A stretch of DNA of 64,000 nucleotides. Origin: Phycisphaerales bacterium. GTDB taxonomy: Bacteria > Planctomycetota > Phycisphaerae > Phycisphaerales > UBA1924. The notes under the pieces are model-generated. The model saw nothing but the letters and a program-made list of their open reading frames with translations. It ran no database searches and was not told where the DNA came from. This document shows positions 17,826-25,312 of the stretch, piece by piece. Position numbers and translations under genes: made by a program. The stretch covers positions 124,001-188,000 of the forward strand of contig DASPKU010000011.1 of assembly GCA_035627955.1 (NCBI GenBank), given 5' to 3'. Each line of letters begins with the position of its first letter. Positions within the stretch are counted from its first letter, which is position 1.

Positions 17826-18239
17826 TCAGCGGAGGAGACGGACGAGCCCGGCCTGCTCAAGGTGGTGATCGGTCGTGAGAACCCGATGAATGTTGAAGTC
17901 CGCGCAGAGCAGCATGCTGGAGCAATCAACAAGTGACCACTGCTTGTCTGGGCGGCTCTTGTACAGATCGAAAGAGCGGTCCCAGAGTACCCGCGTCCCC
18001 TCGACAATGGTCACGCGGGCGGAGCGACGCAGCTGATCGACGGTGATCGCCGCTTCCGCACGGATGATGACTCGGGACGCCGACGCTAGAAACTCGCCGA
18101 GTACAAAGTCGGAGGTCACGTACCGGGTTGCGGTCCGGTTGAGTTCCGCGAACAAGGTGACCGCCTTCGCGTGGTGCTCGTCATCCTCGCTCAGGATGGC
18201 AAGCAGACCGGCGGAGTCGATGAAGACCTGTTCTGGCAT
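17826..18239 (-). CDS. PIN-domain ribonuclease toxin (VapC-like)
   Basis: Encodes 137 aa with the acidic residues of a PIN nuclease: Asp8 (VFIDSAG), Glu49 (FVLGEFL), Asp105 (WSLVDCSS) and Asp124 (VLTTDHHL). These bind Mg2+ and cleave RNA in VapC toxins. The start lies 3 bp after the stop of a small upstream gene, the usual antitoxin-toxin order. The catalytic set is complete, so the toxin is probably active. Confidence 0.88.
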   Translation of the reverse strand: MPEQVFIDSAGLLAILSEDDEHHAKAVTLFAELNRTATRYVTSDFVLGEFLASASRVIIRAEAAITVDQLRRSARVTIVEGTRVLWDRSFDLYKSRPDKQWSLVDCSSMLLCADFNIHRVLTTDHHLEQAGLVRLLR

Positions 18240-18242
18240 CGG

Positions 18243-18518
18243 TTACTGTGGCTTCTGATCGCGGCGCTTCGGCGTGCCGTACGCGTAATGGTCATGCTCG
18301 GCGGCCAGGTCCGGGATCCCCGTCTTCACGGCACGGTCAGCAATATGGAAAATGGGGTCATCCTCGTCGTCAGCAGGCGCAGGGCTGGCAGGCGATGCGG
18401 GCCCATTTGAGGGGGAAAGCTGCGTAAGAGTGACCTCAACCTCGGTCCCATCCGGGAACCTGGGCATGTCCTTCAGGACAATCTTGCCCGCCTCGATCTT
18501 GCCGCGGTAGGTGGTCAT
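18243..18518 (-). CDS. Antitoxin partner of the PIN toxin
   Basis: Encodes 91 aa. The N-terminus (MTTYRGKIEAGKIVLKDMPR, then FPDGTEVEVTL) has the short beta-hairpin pattern of AbrB/SpoVT-like or related antitoxins, in which the N-terminus binds the operator and a flexible C-terminus wraps the toxin. The C-terminal half is Pro/Asp-rich and probably disordered until bound. TATACT on the minus strand (18532-18527) lies only eight bases before the ATG, so the transcript could be nearly leaderless. The antitoxin family is assigned mainly from context. Confidence 0.65.
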   Translation of the reverse strand: MTTYRGKIEAGKIVLKDMPRFPDGTEVEVTLTQLSPSNGPASPASPAPADDEDDPIFHIADRAVKTGIPDLAAEHDHYAYGTPKRRDQKPQ

Positions 18519-18537
18519 ACCTCAAGTATAAGGGAGG

Positions 18538-18936
18538 TCACTGCCCCAGCTTCTGGAGGATGCCATCGAGGACCGAGCGGGAGAGCTCCTGGTCGCCGAA
18601 GGGCTCAACCTTGACCTCAAGGAGCGTCGCGGCATCGGCGCGGGTGGCGCGGACGCGGACGCGGGGGTAGTTGTTGTAGCGGGGGGCGTTGGCGATGAGC
18701 TCGCCGGCTTCCTCGGTGGCGGTGCTGCGCTGCACGGCGTAGCCGCGGGCGCGGAGCGTCTGGTCGGCGGCGGCGATCACGGCCGGGACGCGTGCTGTCG
18801 GGGCGAGGCTGGTGGAGAGGGCGGCGTTGTGGTAGGTGGCGGTGACGTCCTGGCGAGGGCCGTGGGTTTTCACCTCGGGGGAGCAGGCGGGGAGGAGAGT
18901 GACGAGGGCAAGGATTGGCAGGAGGCGGGGGTTCAT
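18538..18936 (-). CDS. Small lipoprotein (DUF3568-like)
   Basis: ATG 18936-18934 with GGAG six bases upstream; 132 aa. Signal peptide MNPRLLPILALVTLLPACSP with Cys18 in the lipobox. The mature part has alternating beta/helix segments (VIAAADQTLRARGYAVQRST, then VRVRATRADAATLLEVKVEP) of the kind seen in DUF3568-type lipoproteins. Probably surface- or periplasm-anchored, function unknown. It lies 19 bp upstream of the antitoxin in the same direction. Confidence 0.65.
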   Translation of the reverse strand: MNPRLLPILALVTLLPACSPEVKTHGPRQDVTATYHNAALSTSLAPTARVPAVIAAADQTLRARGYAVQRSTATEEAGELIANAPRYNNYPRVRVRATRADAATLLEVKVEPFGDQELSRSVLDGILQKLGQ

Positions 18937-19183
18937 CGGGGGCTCCGGGGGCGCAAGAATGAGCAGCAGATCGGCAGCCTTGGGCTGCGAGGATGAATCG
19001 GTAGGTTCCGGGTAGTGTTTGCCAACACCCTTCCCCAACCCACCCCCACGCCGGAGGGGGGCCACAACGGCAGGTTGCTCTGGGTGGGGGTTGATCCCGG
19101 CCCTGACGCATCCTTTACTTACCCCCCTGCCGGGTCTGTCTCCCGGAAGGCTGTGGTACCGACTGAGAAGGGTGCGAACCTTT

Positions 19184-19411
19184 ATGGCGATCCGAGTGAA
19201 GTCCCGTGGTGGCGAGAGTGTCGAGGGCCTGATGCGCCGCTTCAAGAAGCTGTGCGAGAAGGAAGGCCTGACGAAGGACATCAAGCGCAAGGAGTTCTAC
19301 GAGAAGCCCTCCGAGCGCCGCCGCCGGGCCGCCCGCAAGAGCCAGGTCCGCCGCATCAAGACCGAGCTTGGGCCGATGGCCAAGCCCGCCAAGCCCGAGA
19401 AGCGCGACTAA
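19184..19411 (+). CDS. rpsU: 30S ribosomal protein S21
   Basis: ATG 19184, 75 aa: AIRVKSRGGESVEGLMRRFK, then KLCEKEGLTKDIKRKEFYEK and a basic tail (SERRRRAARK). The motif 'RFKK..EKEG....KRKEFYEKPS' is diagnostic of S21, which binds near the 16S 3' end and helps mRNA selection. AAGGG (19168-19172) lies upstream. A strong terminator follows. The 247 bp between the divergent lipoprotein start and rpsU hold no further gene. Confidence 0.95.
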   Translation: MAIRVKSRGGESVEGLMRRFKKLCEKEGLTKDIKRKEFYEKPSERRRRAARKSQVRRIKTELGPMAKPAKPEKRD

Positions 19412-19421
19412 GCGTTGAACC

Positions 19422-19453
19422 ACGGCACGCCCTTCCGGCGTGCCGTTTGCGTT
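19422..19453 (+). terminator. Rho-independent terminator after rpsU
   Basis: ACGGCACGCC (19422-19431), loop CTTCC, GGCGTGCCGT (19437-19446): a perfect 10-bp stem followed by TTTGCGTT, ten bases past the stop. Confidence 0.8.
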
Positions 19454-19577
19454 AGAGCTTTCACTCCCGCGACGCCGGGGTTCCGTCCATCAACCCCCCT
19501 GATCCTGTGTGTTAAACACGCCGTCGCTGTCGGTCTCTGGATCCACAAAAATCCCCCTACTCGTGAGGCCCAAAGAG

Positions 19578-22202
19578 ATGTCCCTCCTGGTGACCAAGCA
19601 GAAGTCCTTGTGGTGCCTGGGTGTGCTCTTCGCCGCCCTGGTGTCTTTCCTGAGCCCCGCAGCAATTGCGCAGAACACCGGCCTCGCGGGCGATCCGCCA
19701 AAGGTCGACATCCGGCCGCTGGGCGAGGCCGTGAAGCAGGCGGGCAAGCACCACGGCGGTGGCGAGGCCAACCTCGTGCTGCCGGACGTGGGGCAGGTGA
19801 AGTTCTTCAACGGCAGCGTCGGCGGTGACCAGCTGCTGCTGGCGGGCGTGGTCGTGTCCGCGCTGGGCATGCTGTTCGGCCTGCTGATCTACGCGCAGCT
19901 CAAGAACATGCCGGTGCACAAGGCGATGCTCGACGTTTCCGAGCTGATCTACGTCACGTGCAAGAGCTACATGGTGCAGCAGGGCAAGTTCCTGATGCTT
20001 CTCTGGGCGTTCATCGCGGTGGCGGTGGGCTGGTACTTCGGCTGGCTGGTGCCCAACCCCGAGGGCGGCACGGGCCTGTCCATGGGCAAGGTCGCGATTA
20101 TTCTGGCCTTCTCGCTGCTGGGCATGGCGGGCTCGTACGGGGTGGCGTGGTTTGGCATCCGCGTGAACACGTTCGCCAACAGCCGCGCGGCGTTCGCGTC
20201 GCTGCGGGGCAAGCCGTTCCCGTGCTACGCGATCCCGTTGAAGGCGGGCATGTCGATCGGCATGGCGCTGATCTCGGTCGAGCTGCTGATCATGCTGGGC
20301 ATCCTGCTGTGGGTGCCGGGCGAGGTGTCGGGCGCGTGCCTCATCGGCTTCGCCATCGGCGAGTCGCTGGGCGCTTCGGCCCTGCGTATCGCGGGCGGCA
20401 TCTTCACGAAGATCGCGGACATCGGCTCCGACCTGATGAAGATCGTCTTCAAGATCAAGGAGGACGACGCCCGCAACCCCGGCGTGATCGCCGACTGCGT
20501 GGGTGACAACGCGGGCGACTCGGTGGGCCCCTCCGCCGACGGCTTTGAGACCTACGGCGTCACGGGCGTGGCCCTGATCACGTTCATCATGCTCGCGATC
20601 AACGCCAACACCGCGGGCCCGGACTACCAGACGATCCAGATCCAGCTGCTTGTCTGGCTGTTCGCGATGCGCATCATCATGGTGATCGCGTCCGCCCTGT
20701 CCTACTTCCTCAACGAGGCCGCGGCCAAGGCCAAGTATAGCAACGCCCCCAAGATGAACTTCGAGCACCCGCTGACGACGCTGGTGTTCCTGACCTCGAT
20801 CGTGTCGGTGGTGCTGACCTTCCTGGCCTCGTACTACCTGATCCCGACGATCGCGGGCGACAACACCTGGTGGTGGAAGCTGTCGCTGATCATCACCTGC
20901 GGCACGGCCGCGGGCGCGATCATCCCTGAGCTGGTGAAGGTGTTCACCTCGACCAACTCGCGGCACGTTCGTGAGGTCGTGACGAGCTCGGAGCAGGGCG
21001 GGGCGTCGCTCAACATTCTGTCGGGCTTCGTCGCCGGCAACTTCTCGGCTTACTGGCTGGGCATCGCCATCATGGTGCTGATGGGTCTGGCATACTGGGT
21101 GAGCAACTACTTCCCGGGCATGCAGGACCACGGCAGCACGATCATGATGGCGCCGGCGGTGTTCGCTTTCGGCCTCGTTGCCTTCGGCTTCCTGGGCATG
21201 GGCCCGGTGACGATCGCCGTGGACAGCTACGGCCCGGTGACGGACAACGCCCAGTCGGTGTATGAGCTCTCGACGATCGAGACGACGCCGGGGATCAACG
21301 AGGACATCCAGAAGAACTTCGGGTTCAAGCCCGAGTTCGAGAAGGCCAAGGAGTTCCTGGAGGAGAACGACGGCGCGGGCAACACCTTCAAGGCGACCGC
21401 CAAGCCGGTGCTGATCGGCACCGCGGTGGTGGGCGCCACGACGATGGTGTTCGCGATCATCGTGGCCCTGACGCACGGGCTGGAGACCCAGTACCTTGCG
21501 AAGCTGTCGCTGCTGCACCCGCCCTTCCTGCTGGGCCTGATCACGGGCGGCGCGGTGATCTACTGGTTCACCGGCTCCTCCACGCAGGCGGTGTCCACGG
21601 GCGCGTACCGCGCGGTGGAGTTCATCAAGGCCAACATCAAGCTCGAGGGCTCGACCAAGGCGAGCGTTGAGGACAGCCAGAAGGTGGTGACCATCTGCAC
21701 GCAGTACGCGCAGAAGGGCATGTTCAACATCTTCCTGGGCGTGTTCTTCGCGACGCTCGCGTTCGCGTTCTACGAATCGTTCTTCTTCATCGGGTACCTG
21801 GTGTCGATCGCGCTGTTCGGCCTGTACCAGGCGATCTTCATGGCCAACGCTGGCGGCGCCTGGGATAACGCCAAGAAGATTGTCGAGACCGACCCCGCCT
21901 TCAAGGGAACCGGTCGCGGCAAGGGCAGCGACCTGCACGCGGCCACGGTCGTGGGCGATACCGTCGGCGACCCGTTCAAGGACACCAGCTCGGTGGCTAT
22001 GAACCCGGTGATCAAGTTCACCACGCTGTTCGGCCTGCTGGCCGTGGAACTGGCGGTGAGCATGAAGGGCGAGGACGGCGAGACGCACACGACGCTGACG
22101 ATGGCCCTGACCGGGCTGTTCTTCGCGGTGTCGGCGTTCTTTGTGTACCGCTCGTTCTACGGGATGATGATCGGGCGGGTCGCGGTTCCGGCGCGGCACT
22201 GA
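19578..22202 (+). CDS. hppA: Membrane-bound ion-translocating pyrophosphatase
   Basis: ATG 19578, chosen so that the N-terminus is a signal-like hydrophobic segment; 874 aa, with about 16 membrane spans expected for the family. It hydrolyses pyrophosphate and pumps H+ and/or Na+. Substrate loops are visible: EDDARNPGVIADCVGDNAGD followed by GPSADGFETYG, TIAVDSYGPVTDNAQSVYEL, and VVGDTVGDPFKDTSS near the C-terminus. The 'NTFKATAK' segment has Lys at the position that distinguishes K+-independent enzymes, but the loops are of the divergent type, so ion specificity is uncertain. A monocistronic unit ending in a strong terminator. Confidence 0.93.
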   Translation: MSLLVTKQKSLWCLGVLFAALVSFLSPAAIAQNTGLAGDPPKVDIRPLGEAVKQAGKHHGGGEANLVLPDVGQVKFFNGSVGGDQLLLAGVVVSALGMLFGLLIYAQLKNMPVHKAMLDVSELIYVTCKSYMVQQGKFLMLLWAFIAVAVGWYFGWLVPNPEGGTGLSMGKVAIILAFSLLGMAGSYGVAWFGIRVNTFANSRAAFASLRGKPFPCYAIPLKAGMSIGMALISVELLIMLGILLWVPGEVSGACLIGFAIGESLGASALRIAGGIFTKIADIGSDLMKIVFKIKEDDARNPGVIADCVGDNAGDSVGPSADGFETYGVTGVALITFIMLAINANTAGPDYQTIQIQLLVWLFAMRIIMVIASALSYFLNEAAAKAKYSNAPKMNFEHPLTTLVFLTSIVSVVLTFLASYYLIPTIAGDNTWWWKLSLIITCGTAAGAIIPELVKVFTSTNSRHVREVVTSSEQGGASLNILSGFVAGNFSAYWLGIAIMVLMGLAYWVSNYFPGMQDHGSTIMMAPAVFAFGLVAFGFLGMGPVTIAVDSYGPVTDNAQSVYELSTIETTPGINEDIQKNFGFKPEFEKAKEFLEENDGAGNTFKATAKPVLIGTAVVGATTMVFAIIVALTHGLETQYLAKLSLLHPPFLLGLITGGAVIYWFTGSSTQAVSTGAYRAVEFIKANIKLEGSTKASVEDSQKVVTICTQYAQKGMFNIFLGVFFATLAFAFYESFFFIGYLVSIALFGLYQAIFMANAGGAWDNAKKIVETDPAFKGTGRGKGSDLHAATVVGDTVGDPFKDTSSVAMNPVIKFTTLFGLLAVELAVSMKGEDGETHTTLTMALTGLFFAVSAFFVYRSFYGMMIGRVAVPARH

Positions 22203-22225
22203 GACTTTGTTCGAGTGAGTTCTGC

Positions 22226-22261
22226 AGGCCCCGGCGGTGACGCCGGGGCCTGTTTGTTTTT
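22226..22261 (+). terminator. Strong rho-independent terminator after hppA
   Basis: AGGCCCCGGCG (22226-22236), loop GTGA, CGCCGGGGCCT (22241-22251), then GTTTGTTTTT. Perfect 11-bp stem. Confidence 0.92.
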
Positions 22262-22306
22262 GGGGAGTCCACCGCGGAGGTTGGCGGACGAAGGCGGGAA
22301 GGGAAC

Positions 22307-22340
22307 GCGAAGGTCGCGAAGGGGAGCGAAGGCGCGAAGG
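22307..22340. repeat. Four GCGAAGG copies in a purine-rich tract
   Basis: GCGAAGG occurs at 22307, 22316, 22326 and 22334 in a strongly purine-biased stretch. The surrounding 22262-22438 interval contains no gene. Confidence 0.6.
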
Positions 22341-22438
22341 GAGCGGGGGTAGAGAGCGGGCGAGTGCTGGCGGAGGATTTGAGGGTGCGCGTTTGCAGCT
22401 GGAGGGCGGACGGGATCGCTTGCGCGATCGGCTCTCTA

Positions 22439-22469
22439 TTGACAACGGAATGGGTGAAGCTGGTATGCT
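22439..22469 (+). promoter_or_regulatory. Promoter of the orphan helical protein gene
   Basis: TTGACA (22439-22444) and an extended -10 TGGTATGCT (22461-22469) with 19-bp spacing, 48 bp upstream of the start codon. The perfect -35 and TGn extension make this one of the better promoters in the window despite the long spacer. Confidence 0.55.
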
Positions 22470-22517
22470 CGCGGCGCATACCCGGACCGGTGGCGCGGGA
22501 GTTGAGGAGGAGCGGTC

Positions 22518-23705
22518 ATGAAGAAGTGGACGGCGGTGAACTTCGACCTGGGCAAGCAGCTCCAGGGCAAGGCCAAGCTTGAGTACGTGACGCTGCCTAA
22601 GAGCATGACGATCCAGATCGTGATTGATCTGGACGACAAGCTGTACGCGATCCTCTCCAAGAACCCGACGTGGCTGCAGAAGCTGCAGAGCATGGCCAAG
22701 CAGAAGGCGGACGCCGCGGTGGTGGACCTGCTGAAGGCGATCACCACGGCGGAGACGAAGGCAAAGAAGTTCGACAAGAAGGCCGCGGACGCGTTCTCGC
22801 GGGACCTGCAGCAGGCCGTCAACAAGCGGCTGGAGATCGCGGGCGACGAGATGGCCGACGAGGCCGTGCAGCTCTACGAGAAGTTCAAGCAGGGGCAGTC
22901 CGAGCTGAAGGTTTTCCGGATCAAAGCGGGGGCCAAGATCGGGGTGACGGCAATCCTGGTCGCCGGGGGCGCGGCGGTGTCGGTGCTGAGCTCGGGGGCG
23001 CTGACGCCGCTTGGGATCGTCGGCATCGTGAAGGGCGGGGTGACGATCGCGCAAGAATGCGTGAAGCTGGCGATCGACGCGGACAAAATGGCGAAGCTGA
23101 TCCAGGCCGAGCTGATCGTACTGAAGAAGATCATGCAGCAGGACCTGGCCAACGCGACCAAGGCGCAGAAGGTCAAGCAGGGCGCCAAGGAGATTGGCCT
23201 GAACGTCGCGAGCAAGGTGGTGGGCATCGAAGGGCCGTCGCTGAAGAACTGTACGGGCCACGTGGCGGTGCACAAGGTGAAGATCGCGGAGCTGGAGAAG
23301 AAGTCGCGCGGCCTTTCGGAGAAGATCTACGAGGCGATGGATGTGCAGGAGGCGTGGTCGAAGAAGTTCGATCAGGCGAAGAAGACGCTGCCGGCGCAGA
23401 AAGTGGGCAAGGTCTCGGTCAAGCTGGCGGAGGTGGAGAAGGCGCTGGACAAGATCATCCAGGCGACGGTGAAGACCAACGAGGCGATCAACCGTGCCGA
23501 GGCGCGCCAGAAGGCGTACGAGGACGCGCTCAAGAAGATGAAGGACGGGCTGCCGGATGCGATCAAGTACGTGGACATGGCCGTGGGACTCGGGCTGGAC
23601 ATCGCGACGGCGATCGTGGACAGCAGTTCGGCCGTGGAGCTGGCGTACGGCATCGTGTCGGCGGCGGAGCAGACGACACAGGACCTGGTGAACGAGTTGG
23701 CGTGA
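22518..23705 (+). CDS. Orphan all-helical Lys-rich protein with a hydrophobic hairpin
   Basis: Encodes 395 aa; GAGGAGGAG (22504-22512) precedes ATG 22518. I do not recognise a family. The protein is predominantly long amphipathic helices rich in Lys, Ala and Glu, with no signal peptide. A Gly/Ala/Val-rich hydrophobic stretch at residues 141-179 (IGVTAILVAGGAAVSVLSSG, ALTPLGIVGIVKGGVTIA) interrupts the helices. That layout, a helical bundle with one hydrophobic hairpin, resembles alpha-pore-forming toxins, but this is only an architectural analogy. It has its own promoter and two strong hairpins downstream and stands alone beside an rRNA fragment. Possibly acquired horizontally. Confidence 0.7.
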   Translation: MKKWTAVNFDLGKQLQGKAKLEYVTLPKSMTIQIVIDLDDKLYAILSKNPTWLQKLQSMAKQKADAAVVDLLKAITTAETKAKKFDKKAADAFSRDLQQAVNKRLEIAGDEMADEAVQLYEKFKQGQSELKVFRIKAGAKIGVTAILVAGGAAVSVLSSGALTPLGIVGIVKGGVTIAQECVKLAIDADKMAKLIQAELIVLKKIMQQDLANATKAQKVKQGAKEIGLNVASKVVGIEGPSLKNCTGHVAVHKVKIAELEKKSRGLSEKIYEAMDVQEAWSKKFDQAKKTLPAQKVGKVSVKLAEVEKALDKIIQATVKTNEAINRAEARQKAYEDALKKMKDGLPDAIKYVDMAVGLGLDIATAIVDSSSAVELAYGIVSAAEQTTQDLVNELA

Positions 23706-23731
23706 GCGGCACGTGGCGCTCGCACCAGGAA

Positions 23732-23759
23732 GCCACCGAGATGAGGACATCTCGGTGGC
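23732..23759. repeat. 11-bp perfect hairpin downstream of the orphan protein
   Basis: GCCACCGAGAT (23732-23742), loop GAGGAC, ATCTCGGTGGC (23749-23759). No T-run follows. Could be a transcription stop or an interspersed intergenic hairpin. Confidence 0.75.
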
Positions 23760-23774
23760 ACGGGCAAAAAGACA

Positions 23775-23802
23775 ACCGGCCATCCCTGCGGGGATGGCCG
23801 GT
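23775..23802. repeat. 12-bp perfect hairpin
   Basis: ACCGGCCATCCC (23775-23786), tetraloop TGCG, GGGATGGCCGGT (23791-23802). Only 15 bp separate it from the previous hairpin. A tandem pair of very stable stems, probably terminating the upstream transcript. Confidence 0.8.
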
Positions 23803-23899
23803 CGACGTTTCCTTCACAGGTTCCGTAGGGGGCCGCGTCAAACGGCTCCGTCGAGCACGTCTTAGCGACGCAGCCCTCGAGTACAGTCACAATTCGTCA

Positions 23900-23914
23900 C
23901 TGGATCACCTCCTT
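23900..23914 (+). other. Isolated copy of the 16S rRNA 3'-terminal sequence
   Basis: CTGGATCACCTCCTT is identical to the last 15 bases of typical bacterial 16S rRNA, including the anti-Shine-Dalgarno. The upstream DNA is not 16S: helix 45 and the universally conserved segment before it are missing and a coding gene lies there. The best explanation is a remnant of an rRNA operon edge, with following bases possibly former spacer. On the minus strand the same bases read as an extended Shine-Dalgarno. The remaining gene-free DNA at 23803-24193 shows nothing else I can name. Confidence 0.55.
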
Positions 23915-24193
23915 CTGCAAGAGCCCTTTCGGCCGCCGCGACCCTGTACGGGGCCGCCGCCGAACTCTTACCCCGCGGGCCGTCACCCGCGGCACATCGC
24001 CCGATTCCGTCGGCCGTCGTGGCCCAGCAGAAGCGGTCGTCACGAGGCCTTGCCGCCGTACCGGGTTTTCCCGGGATGTGGCCGGCTCGGCCGCGTGATA
24101 CTCAAGTGTCGAGAATGAGTACGTTCGAGGGTTGGAAATAGTTTCGAGAATTTGGGGTTGGGGGATAGGTCCCATAGGTCTGACGGGGATGCC

Positions 24194-24382
24194 TTACTCG
24201 GATTCGAAGGGCTTGAAGGAACCCTTAGCGGCTTCCTGGTCGAGGTACTTCTGGAAGTCGCCCATTTTGTAGCTGATGTAGATGAATGCGTGGTGGAGGG
24301 TGAGCCACTCAATGTCGGTGGGGTCCTCCTTGAGGTCTTTGCGGAGGCGGTTGAGCTCGGCGAGGATGGTTTCGGCTTTCAT
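24194..24382 (-). CDS. Small hypothetical protein
   Basis: Encodes 62 aa, highly charged and helical (MKAETILAELNRLRKDLKED, then EWLTLHHAFIYISYKMGDFQ). The composition and codon use look like a real gene rather than a chance frame, and both sides are gene-free. No signal peptide, no recognisable motif and no strong ribosome site. Function unknown. Confidence 0.6.
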   Translation of the reverse strand: MKAETILAELNRLRKDLKEDPTDIEWLTLHHAFIYISYKMGDFQKYLDQEAAKGSFKPFESE

Positions 24383-24403
24383 GGCGCGAGCAGTGTAGAG
24401 GAG

Positions 24404-24422
24404 TCGGCCCGCGGCGGGCCGA
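24404..24422. other. GC-rich palindrome downstream of the zinc ABC operon
   Basis: TCGGCCCGC (24404-24412) and GCGGGCCGA (24414-24422) are perfect arms around a single base. It lies past the end of the minus-strand znu operon and may stop transcription, though no T-run follows in that direction. Confidence 0.45.
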
Positions 24423-24448
24423 GCCCTCGATGACGCTCAGGCCTTCTG

Positions 24449-25312
24449 TCAGGCGGCGCGTCGGGTGAGGGCAGGCGCACAAGCGAGCGCGAAGAGGGCG
24501 CAAAGAACCGTAACGATTGCAGCGCCGGGGGGCCAGCTGAGCTCAAGGCTGACGAGCAGGCCGCCGAGGATGCCTACAAGCGCGGCCGCGGCGGCGAGCC
24601 ATAGGACGGCGGCCCAGCGACGGCTGAGGCGAAGCGCGATCGCGCCCGGGAGCACGAGCATCGCGGTGGCGAGGACGGCGCCGGCGAGGCGCATGGCAGT
24701 GACGGTGGCGAGGCCGAGCAGGAACATCAGGAGGAGGTTCATGCGGCGGTCGCTCACGCCCAGGGCGCGGGCGACGGTGGGGTCGAAGCTCCAGAAGAGC
24801 AGCGGGCGGCGGGCGGCCCAGAGGGCGAGGAGGATGGCGGCGGTGACGGACCAGCCGATGGCGGCGTCGGTCCAGTTGACGGCCAGGAGGTCGCCGAAAA
24901 GGAAGCTCTCGACGTTGACGCGGCTGCGGGCAGCGCGCATGAGCACGATGCCGATGGCCATGGTGCCGACCAGGACGATGCCGATGGCGGTGTCGGACTC
25001 GGCCTGGCCGCGCTCGTTGAGGAACCCGATGAGGAGTGCGGACAGCAGGCAGAAGGCGAGCACGACGAGGAACTGGCCGACGGAGGCGGAGGGGGAGCCC
25101 GCGGCCGCAGCGGCGGCGAGGCCCATGACAGCGGCCAGGCCCATGCCGCCGAAGCCGGCGTGGCTGATGCCCTGGCCGATGAAGGCAAGGCGCTTGAGGA
25201 CGACGAGCACGCTGAGGAGCGCGCAGAGCATGGCGACGGCGAGGCCGGTGACGACCACGGGCCAGAGGGCGCCGGCCATGTTGGCATCGGAGAAGTAGCG
25301 GAAGGTGTTCAT
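24449..25312 (-). CDS. znuB: Zinc/manganese ABC transporter permease (ZnuB-like)
   Basis: Encodes 287 aa with seven to nine hydrophobic spans. The family pattern is clear: LKRLAFIGQGISHAGFGGMG near 39-58 is the conserved permease stretch, and GVSDRRMNLLLMFLLGLATV lies later. It forms the membrane channel of a metal importer (ABC-3 family). Its start overlaps the stop of the ATPase gene by four bases, and the order is binding protein, ATPase, permease on the minus strand. Confidence 0.92.
   Translation of the reverse strand: MNTFRYFSDANMAGALWPVVVTGLAVAMLCALLSVLVVLKRLAFIGQGISHAGFGGMGLAAVMGLAAAAAAGSPSASVGQFLVVLAFCLLSALLIGFLNERGQAESDTAIGIVLVGTMAIGIVLMRAARSRVNVESFLFGDLLAVNWTDAAIGWSVTAAILLALWAARRPLLFWSFDPTVARALGVSDRRMNLLLMFLLGLATVTAMRLAGAVLATAMLVLPGAIALRLSRRWAAVLWLAAAAALVGILGGLLVSLELSWPPGAAIVTVLCALFALACAPALTRRAA

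Noticed and set aside
19557-23783. A 1408-residue open frame on the minus strand opposite hppA and the orphan protein gene
   Set aside because: It is antisense to two well-supported genes; its His/Arg/Leu-rich composition is what GC-rich coding DNA gives in the opposite frame.
23885-23914. Reading the CTGGATCACCTCCTT complement as the ribosome site of a minus-strand gene
   Set aside because: The frames that follow are either about 12 codons long or run antisense through the hairpins and the plus-strand gene; a 16S remnant explains the full 15-base match better.
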